Assembly (NCBI GenBank): GCA_030280995.1
Contig: JASXTE010000007.1
Location: forward strand, 10,321,001-10,385,000
From: Hemileia vastatrix
Taxonomy: Eukaryota > Basidiomycota > Pucciniomycetes > Pucciniales > Zaghouaniaceae
Reading direction: 5' to 3'
DNA: 64,000 bases
Below are positions 45,386-57,734 of this stretch, one piece after another; positions within the stretch are counted from its first letter, which is position 1; each line of letters opens with the position of its first letter. The notes below the pieces were generated by a model that was not told the origin of the DNA, made no database searches, and saw nothing but the letters and a program-made list of their open reading frames with translations. The position numbers and the translations under genes are program-made.

Positions 45386-46185
45386 TAGCATGAAGATATT
45401 TGATGGCATCAATTTTTTTTTTGGTAAAAGTGTCCAGCACAAGTTTGGCCAAACTTGTGCTGGACACTTTTATGAGGAACATCTCACTTCTCTTAAAAAA
45501 ACATACACCTTACCAACTTCAAATTATAAAAGTTTCCAGCATAAGTTCGGCCAATCTTGTGCTGGACACTTTTACCAAAAATAAAAAATTGATGCCATCA
45601 AATATCTTCATGCTATAGCCTAATTTTATTTGATTTCCTTGAAGTAATAAGTTACTGTCCATGACCAAAGTGTCCAGCACAAGTTTGGCCGAACTTATTC
45701 TAGACACTTTTATAAGAAAAATCTCACTTCTCTTAAAAAAACATGCACCTTACCAACTTCAAATTGGAAAAGTGTCCAGCATAAGTTCGGCCGAGCTTGT
45801 GCTGGACACTTTGGTCATGGACAGTAACTTATTACTTCAAGGAAATTAAATGAAATTAGGCTAGAAAATGAAGATATTTGATGGCATCAATTTTTTTTTG
45901 GTAAAAGTGTCCAGCACAAGTTCGGACAAACTTGTGCTGGACACTTTTATGAGGAACACCTCACTTCTCTTAAAAAAACATGCACCTTACCAACTTCAAA
46001 TTATAAAAGTGTCCAGCATAAGTTCGGCCAAACTTGTTCTGGACATATTTACCAAAAAACAAGTTAATTCCATCAATTATCTTAATTATATGGGCCATTT
46101 TTTTCATTTTCCTTGCAATCTTTAGTCACCGGTCTTGGCCAAAGTGTTCAGCACAAGTTCGGCGGAACTTGTACTGGACACATAG
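45384..46185. repeat. Three consecutive foldback modules with exact 140-bp twin-palindrome cores
   Basis: Cores 45430-45569, 45670-45809 and 45907-46046 are each 140 bp. Each is one P2 palindrome, a 64-bp linker (CTCACTTCTCTTAAAAAAAC, then CACCTTACCAACTTCAAATT) and a second palindrome. Each core is enclosed by further inverted repeats. Modules 1 and 3 are flanked by GAAGATATTTGATGGCATCA and its complement, module 2 by GTAATAAGTTACTGTCCATG and its complement. A lone palindrome follows at 46144-46181. Open frames here are by-products. Confidence 0.85.
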
Positions 46186-46951
46186 CACAATACTTAAATT
46201 CTCCTTAATTTTGTTTATCAATTACATGTTATTAAAGCCTCTTTTATTTTTTAAGGCATGAAAACCAAATATAAATTGATGATTTTTTGGTTTTTAATGA
46301 TTAATATTTTTCAATTATTGTTGCGAAAAGTGAAGTTTAAAAAAAATTCTTATGATCCTTGTGAAAATGAATTCCCATCGGTCGAATGCTTTAATTTTTT
46401 GTATATATTTTGTTTATTAACTATGGTAATGGATTATTGAGTGCTTTTAATGATGTTTCTTTCTTGGTGAGGGATGGTTTTTACTTTCTTAAATTTTTTC
46501 ACATGTGCATTTTTATACTAATCATTGGTGGCGTTTATCCAATAAAAAAGCAATTATAATCTTTGAAAAACAGGTATTTTAAGTTGAAATTCAAAGTCTA
46601 ATTCTATTCTTGTCATAAGTATCTGAGAAGATATTTAATTTAATTTATTTCAAGTTCACATATTGTGCATAAAAAAATTTCACATTTATTTAATCAAAAC
46701 GTTTATCATGTCTCAAAGTTTTACAAAAATATATATCTGTTTTTCTATCATCAATAATTTAAAAATCTTTAATTCTTTTGCTCTCTTTTATCTTATACAT
46801 CAATTGGAATTTTTTATAAGAGAGAATAATAATGTTATATTGAAAAAATGATTACTATCACTCTATATACATGGTTACAATTGTGGTATAAAATTTAAAG
46901 TGCTGCTGCTCAATCTAGTGCTTCATTAACTTTGGTGAAATCTATATCTTC
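46186..46951. other. AT-rich sequence, no gene seen
   Basis: Several short plus-strand frames rich in Ile, Phe and Lys, with no motifs. Its right end may hold the 3' untranslated region of the minus-strand pseudogene that ends at 46952. Confidence 0.4.
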
Positions 46952-48585
46952 TCAAACCTCAAGTAACTCCCTCTCATTAACCAACAAATTTGCTAAATTT
47001 CCAGGTGAATAGCAGTTTTTTGGCAGAAATATGGGAACATTCAGGATCCCATCAGTTGAAGCTGTCTTTTTAGTTGAGCAATCATAAATTTCCTTCATTG
47101 AAGCCTTTTCAACATTTGAATGGGCCGTCCTTTTAGTCAAGTTGTCCATTTTATCTAAAACTTCATCCAGTTTTGGATTTCTCCATCCAGGGACTACTTG
47201 TTTAGGACAATTCTCTTCTGGATTGGGTGGGGCTTCTTCTAAATCAGACTTGAGACTTGTATCATGAAAAAGTGCTACAAATCCTGGCTGATCAAAGCAC
47301 TTTTTTCTTGCCATGTCATAACGGTTTTTTGAAATCTAAAATCAAATCAAATTAGTAATAGACTTTCTTTAGTGGTTATACTTTGAATAAATACCTTTGT
47401 TTTATAACGCTTTATCTGTGCTCTTGATCTCTTTTCCTTTCTACTTGCCTCAATCACCTCACAGTTTTGACAAGCCACCTTTCAAACCTCCTTTCCCTTG
47501 TTGACCACCCATTGCTCAACAATGATTGGTGTAAACCTGAGTTTTTCTGAATTAATTTTTTTCAATTTTGAGAGCCACTTAGTACAATGGTCTGATACTA
47601 CACTCCCCATTACTTGATTCCATAGTGACTCAAAAAAATTTTGACAGTTCCAATCAAAAGCGAGGCAACAAAATCCTTTCTCTTGAAGCTCTTGTTCCAA
47701 ATTTTGTTTTACAGAGATCAGTACAGAAGCTCCTCCCTTTATTCCTTGGGGCTCAGGTGTTGAAATAAAAGTTGGTAGATGAATTTTGGAACATAAGAAT
47801 ATAGCAGTATTTGTTAAAATAAATTGACGATCAGCAGCTGTAGTTGCCTGCAGTGCGTTTTAAACCTGTTTTAATGCTGTTTCAATTGTCAATAGCTTGT
47901 ACTCATGCCAATTTTTCCAATCTGTAAGTTCTTCATTTGTTGGGCCTTTAGGAAACTCAGATACATTAATGGGTATACCAAGACAGAACTTCAAAAAGTG
48001 ATAGATATTTTGGTTAATAGAATCTGAGCTCTTTGGTACATCACACCTCGTAATTATGCTTCTAACCATTTTCAAGTTTCGGTCATTTTGAAGTCACTCA
48101 GCATCAAGTATTCTGCACTGATCAGTAGCTTGAATTATAAGAGAGGGATTAACTGCAAATTTTTGAAAATAAAAATTGGTAAATCTATTTTAAAACATTA
48201 AAGCATGTTAAAAAAGTTTACTCACCAGGTCCCCTGGTACTGGCTGCTGGGTTAGTAGAAGTGGATCCCCCACCGCTTCCAAGAAACTGATTCAACAACA
48301 TACTAGCCCAATCATTACCTACACTTTCTGCTTGCTGCTGAAAATTACCAGATGCGGATTGAGCATCTGTATTTGTGATATTAGAAGAGCAATCATTTGA
48401 TCAAAATTGGGGATCTGATGAAGACTGAGGAGGAGGTTAGCGTTTACCTGGATTTTCACTAGGTCTTTCAGGGGCAGCAGGACCCGATGGAGGCATTCAG
48501 GATTTTGAGGGGGAGGATTATTTTGAACTCCAACATTACTTTCTAATGGAGGATCAACCTGCATGGCATCACCAGTATTAGACAT
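46952..48585 (-). pseudogene. Multi-exon gene of unknown family, next to Tnp2
   Basis: On the minus strand an ATG at 48585 (MSNTGDAMQVDPPLESNVGV) opens a Pro/Ser/Asn-rich exon with a frameshift. It ends near a GTGAGT donor at about 48223. After TTTGCAG the frame resumes and reads RSIITRCDVPKSSD, then FLKFCLGIPINVSEFP, ADRQFILTNTAIFLCSKIHL, STPEPQGIKGGASVLI, CCLAFDWNCQNFFESLWNQ and INSEKLRFTPIIVEQW. A basic block RKEKRSRAQIKRYKTKV precedes a second intron. The last exon 47314-46952 reads QPGFVALFHDTSLKSDLEE and VVPGWRNPKLDEVLDKMDNL. Several in-frame stops mark it as dead. I recognise no named domain. The length (about 450 codons) and order suggest an accessory gene of the neighbouring transposon or an expanded fungal family. 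Confidence 0.5.
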
Positions 48586-49079
48586 TCTGTGCTTTATAAA
48601 AAATAAAAAATAAAAAAAATTATTAACTTTCAGAATATAGACAAGATAATTTTAAATAGAAATTAGTTATACATTTTAATTGTGAGTTTAATGAATAAAA
48701 TATTCAAGTGAAAAAATTAGTGTAAAACTCAGTTTTATTGGCTGGAAAAATATAATCCTTAGATTTTTCAACCTTGTTTCTGAACTATTTATAATATTTT
48801 TCAAGTATAGGTAGACTTTGTATAGTACATTGAATTCCTTTTAGTTGGAATTAAATTTACAATAAAATGTCACTCTTTAATAGCAGGGTTTCTAAACCGT
48901 AATGAATGCCCTTGTTATTGTTTTCTTAAACATTTAGGCAAAATCTCAAAAAGTTTTATTTATTAATCTTGCATCTAGCTGTTCCAAAGATCTATTACAA
49001 AATTTCAAAATCCTCAAAATTCTTACCAATCCTAAATAATTTCAACCATATTAATGAAAAAAAATGTCCATGTTGTTTA
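48586..49079. other. Intergenic AT-rich sequence between two pseudogenes
   Basis: No coding frame is supported between the start of the accessory gene and the decayed end of the Tnp2 gene. A divergent or shared promoter is not evident, since both genes read to the left. Confidence 0.4.
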
Positions 49080-51331
49080 ATTTATTACTAACTTGTGTCT
49101 GAAGTCCAACAGCAGTGATAACATTGTACTTTATTCCAAACATTCCCTTTTGGTGCTGTAAAGTGGTGGCATGTCCAATAATTGAATCTTGATTTATCAA
49201 AATTTGTGTCGCTTTTTCTACTCTTACTAAACTTCAATGCACTTGTGGAAATGCCTCATAGGGATCCTTTTTTGTATCTTCTGGTATAAGCTCTTTAAAT
49301 CGACTAACAATTAGATAGACTTTTTCATTATCTTACTTTGAACTAAAAAGCTGATAAATATGCCCAAACTGACTATCTTTTCCAAAGTATAATTCAATGG
49401 TAGAATTTCCAGGATTCTGGTCATGACTCGTATAACGCTTTCCATGGACCAATATGCTTGCTATATTTTCAACTACCCAGTCTCCTACCTTCTCTGATGG
49501 TAACAAAGCCCGTTTAGGTGTCTCTTTTCTTAAGCGTGCCCTTACCCATTTTTTAAATAATGTCTCAGTTAAATAGATATGTCTTTTTTTTGTATTGTGC
49601 TCAATTTTTTTAATATTAGATCCATACTGAGAATCATCTTCTCATCATTGTCTCTTCTTACATGCCAATTTTTTTCCTTTGTCAGCTTTTTTTCTAGGTC
49701 CGTTGCGGCATTTTGTATTAGATAAAAAGTTAGACTGTGATCTTTAAGATTTCCAAGCATGTGTTAATGCATCAAGTCAATTGAGCAATATTCCGTAGGA
49801 TGCCAAATACAAGGTTATTTAGCTTGCTCCATCAAACCCCATGACTCCTAACAATAGATACCCGCTCCCAATGTGACTGAAACTTTTTCCACTTCTCTGC
49901 CCAGTGCATATGATACTCATGAGTATGTAAGGATAATTTTTCAACTTTATGCTCACCGATTTCATCTTTTGAAATATGACAGACAGAGCAGAACTTAGTG
50001 GCTGAGTGACTTGCAAAACCAGCAATCCTTCGCATCGCTGGAATGTCTCCTATTAAAGAGAATAATGCAGCCCTTATTTTTTGGCCTTGTGGATATTGAG
50101 GTGTTTTTTCAATAAATATTCCATCCCATAGAGACTTTAGTTCATTGACAAGAGGCTTCAGAAGGCGATTTATTTGTTCACTTGTTGGCTCAGTTATACT
50201 GGGAATAATAGCATAAAAAAATAGATTTTTGGTTTTGTATCAATCTTCTGTAGGCAAGTTCATACACACCAACAAGATATTACCCACAGATTTCTGATGA
50301 CCTCCAATATGATTGCCACCTGGCCTAAGCCAGTCAAAATATAAACTAAACATTAAATTACCTCGTGTTTTTGTATATCCATTGACACTTCTATTTTGAG
50401 TCATAGAAATATCTGGAAAATTTTTCCATACAAAACCATCATATACATCTTTCATGACATCCCTTTCCATGTTTTCTAGAAAATCATTTTTTTTCTCAAT
50501 CAGTGTCTCAAATTTGATTAGTTTAAGTTTTCCTGAAAGCCATTCAACCAAAATGTTGTGATGAAATGTTTTACAAGGATAGTAGATTGCTTCTTCTTGT
50601 TTGTACTTAGCCAAATACAAACTTTCATCACAATTGACAGTTTCTTCTCTCTGTCCTAAATCTTTCAAATAGCGCTTTGAGGATGAATAAAAAGGTTGAG
50701 TACAAGATAAGATTGATGGTTGGTGTTTGGGGATATACTCATAAAGAGCAAAGCACTTAGTACAGCATGTCTTGGTGACAAATAATGGATTGAGTTGCAA
50801 TTGACTAAAAACTGTCTCTATAGAAAGTGGAATCAGGCTGATGATTCTGCTAGCATCTAGTTTACCTACGTCACTAAGAAGTTTGAGTTTGTTGACTTCT
50901 TCATGCAAAAATTTGGCACAACCTTCTTTGCTTAAATGATGGATAAGAGAAAGTTTTGCTTCTTGCCACATTATCTTTTGGCCATAAAGCTCTTCCAAAT
51001 TCAAATTGTTTGACCATGGTAGAGATTGAATTGTTTCCAAAACAGGCTTACCCTAAGCAATGAAAAAAAATAGAGATTAATTGAAACATAATTTCTCTTT
51101 ATTTACCAATTATTTATGTCTTAAAAGATCTTGGATGTTGGATCCTAAGTTAGGTGAAGCGCTGGATGTACCAACCATCTGTGCTTTGTTATTTCTTTCC
51201 TCTTCATGTTTGGAGTATGACTGAGATGTTTTGAAAGCTACACCAAATTCAAAGCTTCCCAATGAGGTCTGATGCTTTCTTGATGAACATCCAAGCTCTT
51301 CACATTTACAAACGCAAAAAAATGGTTGCAT
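49080..51331 (-). pseudogene. Plavaka/CACTA-type Tnp2 transposase, degraded
   Basis: Starts at the ATG at 51331 with a Cys cluster (MQPFFCVCKCEELGCSSRKH) typical of the N-terminus of fungal Plavaka-type Tnp2 proteins. An intron ends at TTGCTTAG before 51055. The long frame 51040-50240 includes FVTKTCCTKCFALYEYIP, the first zinc-like cluster, and then the core MFSLYFDWLRPGGNHIGGHQ and LLVCMNLP. After one stop the frame resumes with KPLVNELKSLWDGIFIE and the second cluster GFASHSATKFCSVCHISKDE. It then decays: WSKLNN, a stop, LKDHSLTFYLIQNAATDLEK. Toward 49080 come KVGDWVVENIASILVHGKRY, DPGNSTIELYF and GMFGIKYNVITAVGL. At least five stops or shifts. Normal proteins are about 900-1100 residues; a central part seems deleted. 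Assignment is from motif recall. Confidence 0.65.
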
Positions 51332-52562
51332 TTTAAGACTTCTGGATATAAGAAATATGTTACTGGATGGTAGCAATTGAACAAACTATTTATTTATTGT
51401 GAAGCACTTACTAAAATAAGCTAATTATTATGTCTCAAGAAGTTTATCAACATGTTGCTTACCATGGATTTCTTTGAATGTTTGTTTCATGTAGATCAAC
51501 CATGCATTAAGTAGGTATCTATACTGTGCATCAAAAAAATGTTTCAGACTTGCTACATTTTACAATGTTGCATACATGTTTATCAAACAGCTTATTTTGC
51601 ACAAAGCATTATACTATAAGAGAATACAAATTAATCACATTTTTAAATATAGGAAAAACTATGATATAACTTGAATCAAAATAATACCATTTAATTTATA
51701 ATAATAAAGTTATTTAAGTGTTGCCGTTTTTTTTTCTACAATCACCTGCATTAAAAAAATTCTGCCAAGTAACAGAAAGGTTTTCACTAATAATCACTAT
51801 AAGATATAAAAAAATTTATAATATTTATTTTTCACAATATAGAATTACAGTCTGAAAAATAAATATTTTTTCAAGAAAATATATTATTTTTAAATTTTCA
51901 AATCTAAGAGGTCATCAAATTTAAGCTTCCAGAATCCAAAAACCAGAATTTTTACATTAAGTTTCTTATTCCAAACTCTGAAAAATTGATATGGTTTCCG
52001 ATTAATCTTGGTAAATAGAATATATACATACCAATAAGGTGTTAATATAAATTTTTAAAATAAGTTTGTCAGCAAAATCAACAAGCTCAAATAAGATCAT
52101 TTTTTGCATTAAAATATTATCAAAATAAGTTGGAAAATCAAAATGATTCTGCATTATATTTTTACCCGTTTATCATGCAATAATTTTCTATTACAGCTGA
52201 GTTATTTCCTTTTGAATTAATTATGAACATACATAGATATCCATATTTTATAGAGAAAGATATTCATGAGAAAGATCATCTGTCTATCCACTCAACTCTT
52301 CATTATTAATTATTTTCAAAATAAAAAATTTATTATAGTAGTGTTTTTGTTGCCATATCCTTTCAAAATTTTATATTTTTGTTCATTTTGCTTTTCATAA
52401 TGTATATGATGAGCTCTAGTTGTTCTTATTTTCCTCAGGGAAAAATACCTACTAATACCCGTGTACTTAATTAAAGATTCAATGAGATACTCCCTCAATC
52501 AACTTCTCATTTTTGAAGGTCTATTTACAATTTCTGTCCTGTGCTTTTGAATATTTCACCTC
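51332..52562. other. AT-rich sequence between divergent genes
   Basis: It separates the minus-strand Tnp2 from a plus-strand gene and may hold the promoter and first exon(s) of the latter. No coding frame is supported. Confidence 0.4.
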
Positions 52563-53525
52563 AGTCTAATGATTGGAAGCTGAAACTCACCGAAGAACAA
52601 CTACATAGGTTTTCATTGTTCAATATAAGCTCTCTCAACATTGATATTAATTTGCCATATCCTGAAAGAAATTACCGTGTTTCTGAACAAATACCTGCTA
52701 TATTCCAAAATGCTTTTATCCACTTTATTCATCAATTCAACTTTCCTGGAAAAATGTTTGCTTGGAATCTTGATTGGTTTCATGAGTGGAATCAAGTTTT
52801 GGAAAAAATTATCATTAAGCACTGGGATAAAGCTTTGGAAAATAATTATTTGGTTTCTTATTCAATGGACTCTACTCATATATCCTACCTAAATAAAATG
52901 GGTGTTCTTAACCACTGGTTTATAGGTTATGCTGATAAATTACGACTCAGAAAATATTCTGATAGTTTCCGTGAAATAGTTAAAATAAGAAAGTATAAAT
53001 ATAAAATAAAAAAGAAAGTAAGAACTAATATTTTTATCTTTTTTTTTACACAAGCTTATATAAATTGACAATCTTTTTTAGAATTCTTTTAACCAAACTC
53101 ACCTTCTTAAACAACTTCCAAGTGGTGAAACCTATGAGAATCTTTTCAAAAATGTCAAATGTTGCTCTGACACCAAAATTGATGATGAAAGTTCTTTTAA
53201 GCGGATTTTATTGCCATGGAGATCTGAAGAATTCTCAAGACTTGCACAAAATCTTGACCAGAAACACATTCAAATCTGAGAAAATTCCTCTTATTCAGGA
53301 GAAATACTTAAGAACTTGGAATTATATGATAGATTAAATTTGGTATCCTCAATTGAGACTCACTTTAATTCTTTTCAAGTCCCCAGGGGTTTGCCAAGTG
53401 ACTGCTATTCTTCATTATATCTCGCTTCTCTTAATCCTCAACAATTAAGACTTCTTATTTGTCAATCCCCAATAAACATTTCCTACATACTTGAACAAGT
53501 TTCAAATTCTAATGTGAGTTATTGA
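52563..53525 (+). pseudogene. Multi-exon gene of unknown family (plus strand)
   Basis: A coding stretch follows a TTTCACCTCAG acceptor at 52562. It reads NDWKLKLTEEQLHRFSLFN, YRVSEQIPAIFQNAFIHFIH, FAWNLDWFHEWNQVLEKI and MGVLNHWFIGYADKLRLRKY. It ends in phase 0 at a GTAAGA donor (53018). A 64-bp intron ends at TTTTAG (53081). The next exon reads THLLKQLPSGETYENLF, LPWRSEEFSRLAQNLDQKH, one in-frame TGA (about 53276), LELYDRLNLVSSIETHF and PRGLPSDCYSSLYLASLNPQ, then reaches a GTGAGT donor near 53515. No ATG is visible, so an upstream exon is missing. I know no named domain. Matching splice phases argue for a real gene now carrying one stop. Confidence 0.5.
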
Positions 53526-53703
53526 TGAATTCCCTAATAAATAATCTATCAGACTCATATTCCTTGTTTCCAATGTTTGGGACACTTAACCTTAAAAAAT
53601 TAGAACAGATAAATATTTTTAGCTATGATGCAACTTTATATAAAGAAATATTCACATACATTGATAGCTCAATCTTTTTTCTTTGTATCTTATAAATTCT
53701 GAA

Positions 53704-55937
53704 TTAAATACTTCTGCTTACAAAATACTTGAGTACATGAACTTCATTTTGTTGGCCCATTCTATACAGACAATCAACTTCTTTCTGTTCAACTGCTGGA
53801 TTCCAATTAAGCTCCTGTTTCAATATTTTAAAAAAATTCTCTTTTCAACCTTTTTTATTTCAATATAAGACTCTTTGACTTACCATTGTATATACATTTT
53901 GTGAACACCTCAAGTCTATTCCAACTGCTGCAGCCTTGATTGTACCTAGAAAAACTTGACATCTTTCATCATTTTTGAATTTGTCCAGATTTTCATCACT
54001 TTTTTCATGCTCAACTTTCATACAAGCTCTGTGTAGCTAATTCCATGGTCATCTAAAGCCTTTTTTATACTGTTTCAATGGATAGAATATTGAAATGTCA
54101 TTTAAGCTAAAAATAAGTTATTGAGATAATTAATAGAATTCCTTACATTTCCAAAAAGTCTGCATATTCTGAAAATATAACAGCCTTGGGACAAATTATC
54201 CCCCTTTCTCCCCTAAAGAAAATTTCTAAATGACTGATCAGATGTATAATCTTTGAAGAATTTTTCCATGTGAAATGAAATGTTGGAGGTTGATCTGGGT
54301 TTTTTTAGACAGGGTGGTTACAAAATTGCCGTAAAATTTACAGTTCTCAGAGAAACTCAGATGAGTCCCAAGAGAGTTTGGTGTTTCAAGAAGGCCCATA
54401 ATACTCAGAAAAACGTTCTTGAAGCTTTGTAAGTTTTGAGTGCGAAGGTTCTGATAATTCTACTGATATTCCTTGCTCAATTTTTTGAGGAAGTGATAAG
54501 ATTGCTTCTTTAGTCCTCCGCAGGCATATGACATTCATGAGAGTATTTATCTGTTTTATTGAGCTAGAGATTCCTCTGTTTAAGCCATTCATAAGAAAAT
54601 TAATCCACAACCAGTTTTCTTGCCATCTTTTGATTCTGAAGAATGATATAAGGCTTTGAAGATCAGTTGTCCAGTTCTGAAGTGGTGTCTCTGTCAAGCA
54701 TAGTTGATACTCAGCCTCCAAGGCCAATATATTATGATTCTTGTGCCACTGGGGATTCTTGATTAAAATTTTAGATTATGTTAAACACTTCATAAGCTTT
54801 TTTAATATTATGTTCAAAAATTTTATTAATTCAAATGAATGCTTACTGAGCCTCATCTAAAACTAATCTGTACCAAATGAGTTTATGAGTTACTGGCCAA
54901 ATAGGTTGAGGAGTTTTCTTTGAAGAAGATGGACTTGCTGTCTCATAGGTAGTCAAAACAACTAGTTTGTTCTGAAGCTCCTCAAAATTAATTTTCTTTG
55001 AATCCTTCCCATAAAGAACCTTGAAAGGTAGTGCATTATCTTCAAATTGAATTCTTATTTCATTGACCCAGTTTGATAATTTTGCAAGTGGGCAAATGAT
55101 GAGAGTTGCTGATTTCCTATCTTTCTCTTGTCCACCACCCAAGAGTTGGAATTGTCTGGCTTCACTTCGAGTTGCAGTAATTAGGCCAAGAGTTGAGAGG
55201 GTCTTTCCCAAGCCCATATCATCAGCTAGAATTGAACCCATTCCTGCAGAGGATAACTCTTCTTCAAGAAATTGTTCATAATAATTATTAAAACCTACTC
55301 TCAGCCAGCTGTTGTCTGCATGCCTTCACAGGTTTCTTAACTTTTTGGATAAGTTATTTTCATTGTCTATCATAAAATTAATAGCTTGAATCTGATGCGT
55401 TTTCAGAGTTGTTTTCATACCACGTATAGATATATTTGCCATTTGATTATACCTTGTCCCATAAATTTCAGAAGTTGTGTGAATACAAGAATGAGGAATA
55501 TTGAAGAAGATGGTTGGATTGTAGTGTGGAATCGGTGTCAAATCAATTTGAGCATTTAGAAATACTTCTTTAGCCTGACTAATAAAATCAGTCAAACAAA
55601 AAAGGAGGCCACAAATTCTATACTTCCTGTTTAAAAGTAGAATCAAGTAAGAGCTAAAATAATAAGGTATTTGGGGATTTAACGCCCTTTCCTCAGTTAA
55701 AATTTGAGATGCAGATCCAATTTCTCCAAGTAGTTGTTTAATTTGGCTGCTCTGTCCGTTAGAAAGATTACTAATAGGTTTTGCTTCTCCTTCTTTGAAT
55801 AATCCAAAAACATGAACTAAAGATCTTCCTCGTTGCATAATAACTGGAGTGGATACTTCATCAAATACAGATCTTTCTTTTGGAAAAATAGGTTTAAAAT
55901 TTAAAGAGAATTGTCCAATGCATCTTAAATTTGACAT
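53704..55937 (-). pseudogene. SNF2-family ATPase/helicase-like gene, degraded
   Basis: Starts at the ATG at 55937 (MSNLRCIGQFSLNFKPIFPK). A ~200-residue N-terminal region is unassigned. After a TGA at 55326 the same frame gives motif I (ILADDMGLGKTLSTLGLI), Ia (ATLIICPLAKLSNWVNEI) and motif II DEAQ. An intron follows the DEAQ codons. The next exon has motif III as ETPLQN (normally GTPLQN), the LRRTKEAILSLPQKIE region, and ends near 54386. Decayed C-terminal lobe pieces continue to the left: FISHGKILQRL, then CQVFLGTIKAAAVGIDLRCS (motif V) next to a GTAAGT donor at 53885, and, after an AACAG acceptor at 53815, ELNWNPAVEQKEVDCLYRMG and QQNEVHV (motif VI). The family uses ATP to remodel chromatin or DNA. 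Stops, frameshifts and the ETPLQN change indicate inactivity. Subfamily resembles Rad5/Rad16 but is not certain. Confidence 0.8.
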
Positions 55938-56031
55938 TTTAATTAAATGAATTTTATGGTGATGGTGGTAGTTTAAAGAAAGAGAGGGTGAGAGCAAGGT
56001 TTTGAAAGAGAATAAAGTAGAGAATATATAT

Positions 56032-57202
56032 TATCGTCCGGTTGTCTAGAAGAAAGAGAAGAAGAAAAAGGGAAATAGATGAAAGGGAGATAAAATAATG
56101 GAATAGTATAAAGTAAACCAATAATAAGAGTAACTTTAAAAGAGGGGAGCGACAAAGTTAATTTGGAGACTTGACAAATTGGAATATATTGTAACTAGTA
56201 GTTGTATTCAAAGCGAACAAATCAATGATAGTATTATTAAACTTAAAGCAACCTTTAAATATTTATATAGTATTTTAATTAGAAATGTAATACTAATAAA
56301 AATAGTAAATAAACATAGTATATTTAAAATATATTTAAGTGAGTGTGTAATAAGTAATGAGCTACCAGAGAGGGTTCCAAAGCCCTTTTATAGGCAAGAG
56401 GACATTCTGGAGCGTTCCAATAGAATGTACAAAAAAGTAAAATAATGTGAAACAATTAATTAAAAGAATCTAATTAAAAACATAAAAAATAAATCCATGA
56501 ATAAACAAAATTTTTTCCCATCAGAAATTTCTAAAAAAGAATAGAATTAATATAATAATTAACTATGTGAGTATGAAAAATGAGAACTGTGAGAAAGAAA
56601 TCTAATGAAGGAATACAAATAGCTAAAAAGGTTGAATTAAAACAAAAGGAATTATTTTTGCACTTTTAATAAATCTCAATTCAGTATAAGAAAAGGTAAT
56701 TTAATTATTTTAACTATTTCAAGTAATTTAATTATTAAATTAATTGAAACAACTAATTAATTTAATAAAGTAACTTATTTAAAATGAGAAATCATATTAA
56801 ATGAATTTTTTTAATTAATTTAGTAATTTTAGTGACACAATTAAGGGTCAAGGAAGCGCCCAATATTTATGGATATTATTATATGATAAGTTGTATTTAG
56901 TTTATATAAATGTTATTATTGAAATGGTAATTACAGTGTAAGTTAAATTTACACTTATAATATAATTTTAAATAATTTATTTATACATACAAAGTGTGCC
57001 ATGATATTATAGAATATAATATTTGTTTATGTAATAAAAATTATTTAATAATAAAATTAAGTATAGTAATTATTTTATTTATTCATAAAATATTTATAAT
57101 TTTATTTTAATAATTTTTTGTATTTACATAATGTTATTCCTTTATATGATTGCAGTAATTTATTATATTAATTACTGGGCTCCTGAGATAGCCTGGCTGA
57201 CA
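56032..57202 (-). mobile_element. Solo LTR upstream of the SNF2 gene, TSD TATAT
   Basis: 1171 bp, from TATCGTCCGG at 56032 (normal terminus TGTCG..., one base changed) to CCTGGCTGACA ending at 57202. It is flanked by TATAT on both sides (56027-56031 and 57203-57207). It is diverged from element A LTRs but keeps their GTCTAGAAGAA start region, TATA box and end. Orientation is minus, the same as the SNF2 gene whose ATG is 95 bp downstream. Confidence 0.88.
56384..56392 (-). promoter_or_regulatory. TATA box in the solo LTR, pointing toward the SNF2 gene
   Basis: TATAAAAGG on the minus strand in the conserved LTR promoter block. Transcription from here would run through U5 into the SNF2 gene start at 55937. 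Confidence 0.5.
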
Positions 57203-57734
57203 TATATAATATTGGATGAATATTCAAAACTAAATTTTTCATGAATGTTAATAATTAATGTTGACTAACATTTTAATAATAACTAAATACAGATAAATAA
57301 TGAAAAACAGTGCATTATTTTAGAGCCTAAGTTTTGTGTCAATATGTTAAAATTAGTTTCTTTAATAGTGTAAATTTAAAAAAAAATACATTACTATTTT
57401 TTCCCCTTATAAAATATATATATTTTTTTTCTACTAAATTTCAATTTTTTTGAACATTGTCTTATACTTTTTTATTCCAAGGAACAATGAGAAAATTCTA
57501 TTGATAAGGGCTCAATATCAACTTTTGTCTAGAAAATTTAAAATTATGTGCAAATATTTTCACAGAGTCATATTTTTCTTAATAAAATTTTTAAAAAGGA
57601 ATAAAATAGTATTCTTTTTTACATATTTGAGGAAATAAAATTGATAATTGAAATAATATTCCAGACCTAGTATACTATGTGTCATTTAAGATATTTCTAC
57701 TAATATCAAACCTGACCTCCCAACATTAAATGGA
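57203..57734. other. AT-rich sequence, no gene seen
   Basis: It lies between the solo LTR and repeat R1. A 62-codon frame at 57450-57638 shows only AT-driven composition. Confidence 0.4.

Noticed and set aside
45351..46125. Frames with repeated VSSTSLAKLVLDT-like peptides
   Set aside because: This peptide is the translated P2 palindrome and recurs wherever the palindrome occurs.
46952..55937. Calling the four-gene block a defined transposon
   Set aside because: I could not find terminal inverted repeats or a target duplication, so it is reported only as a hypothesis.
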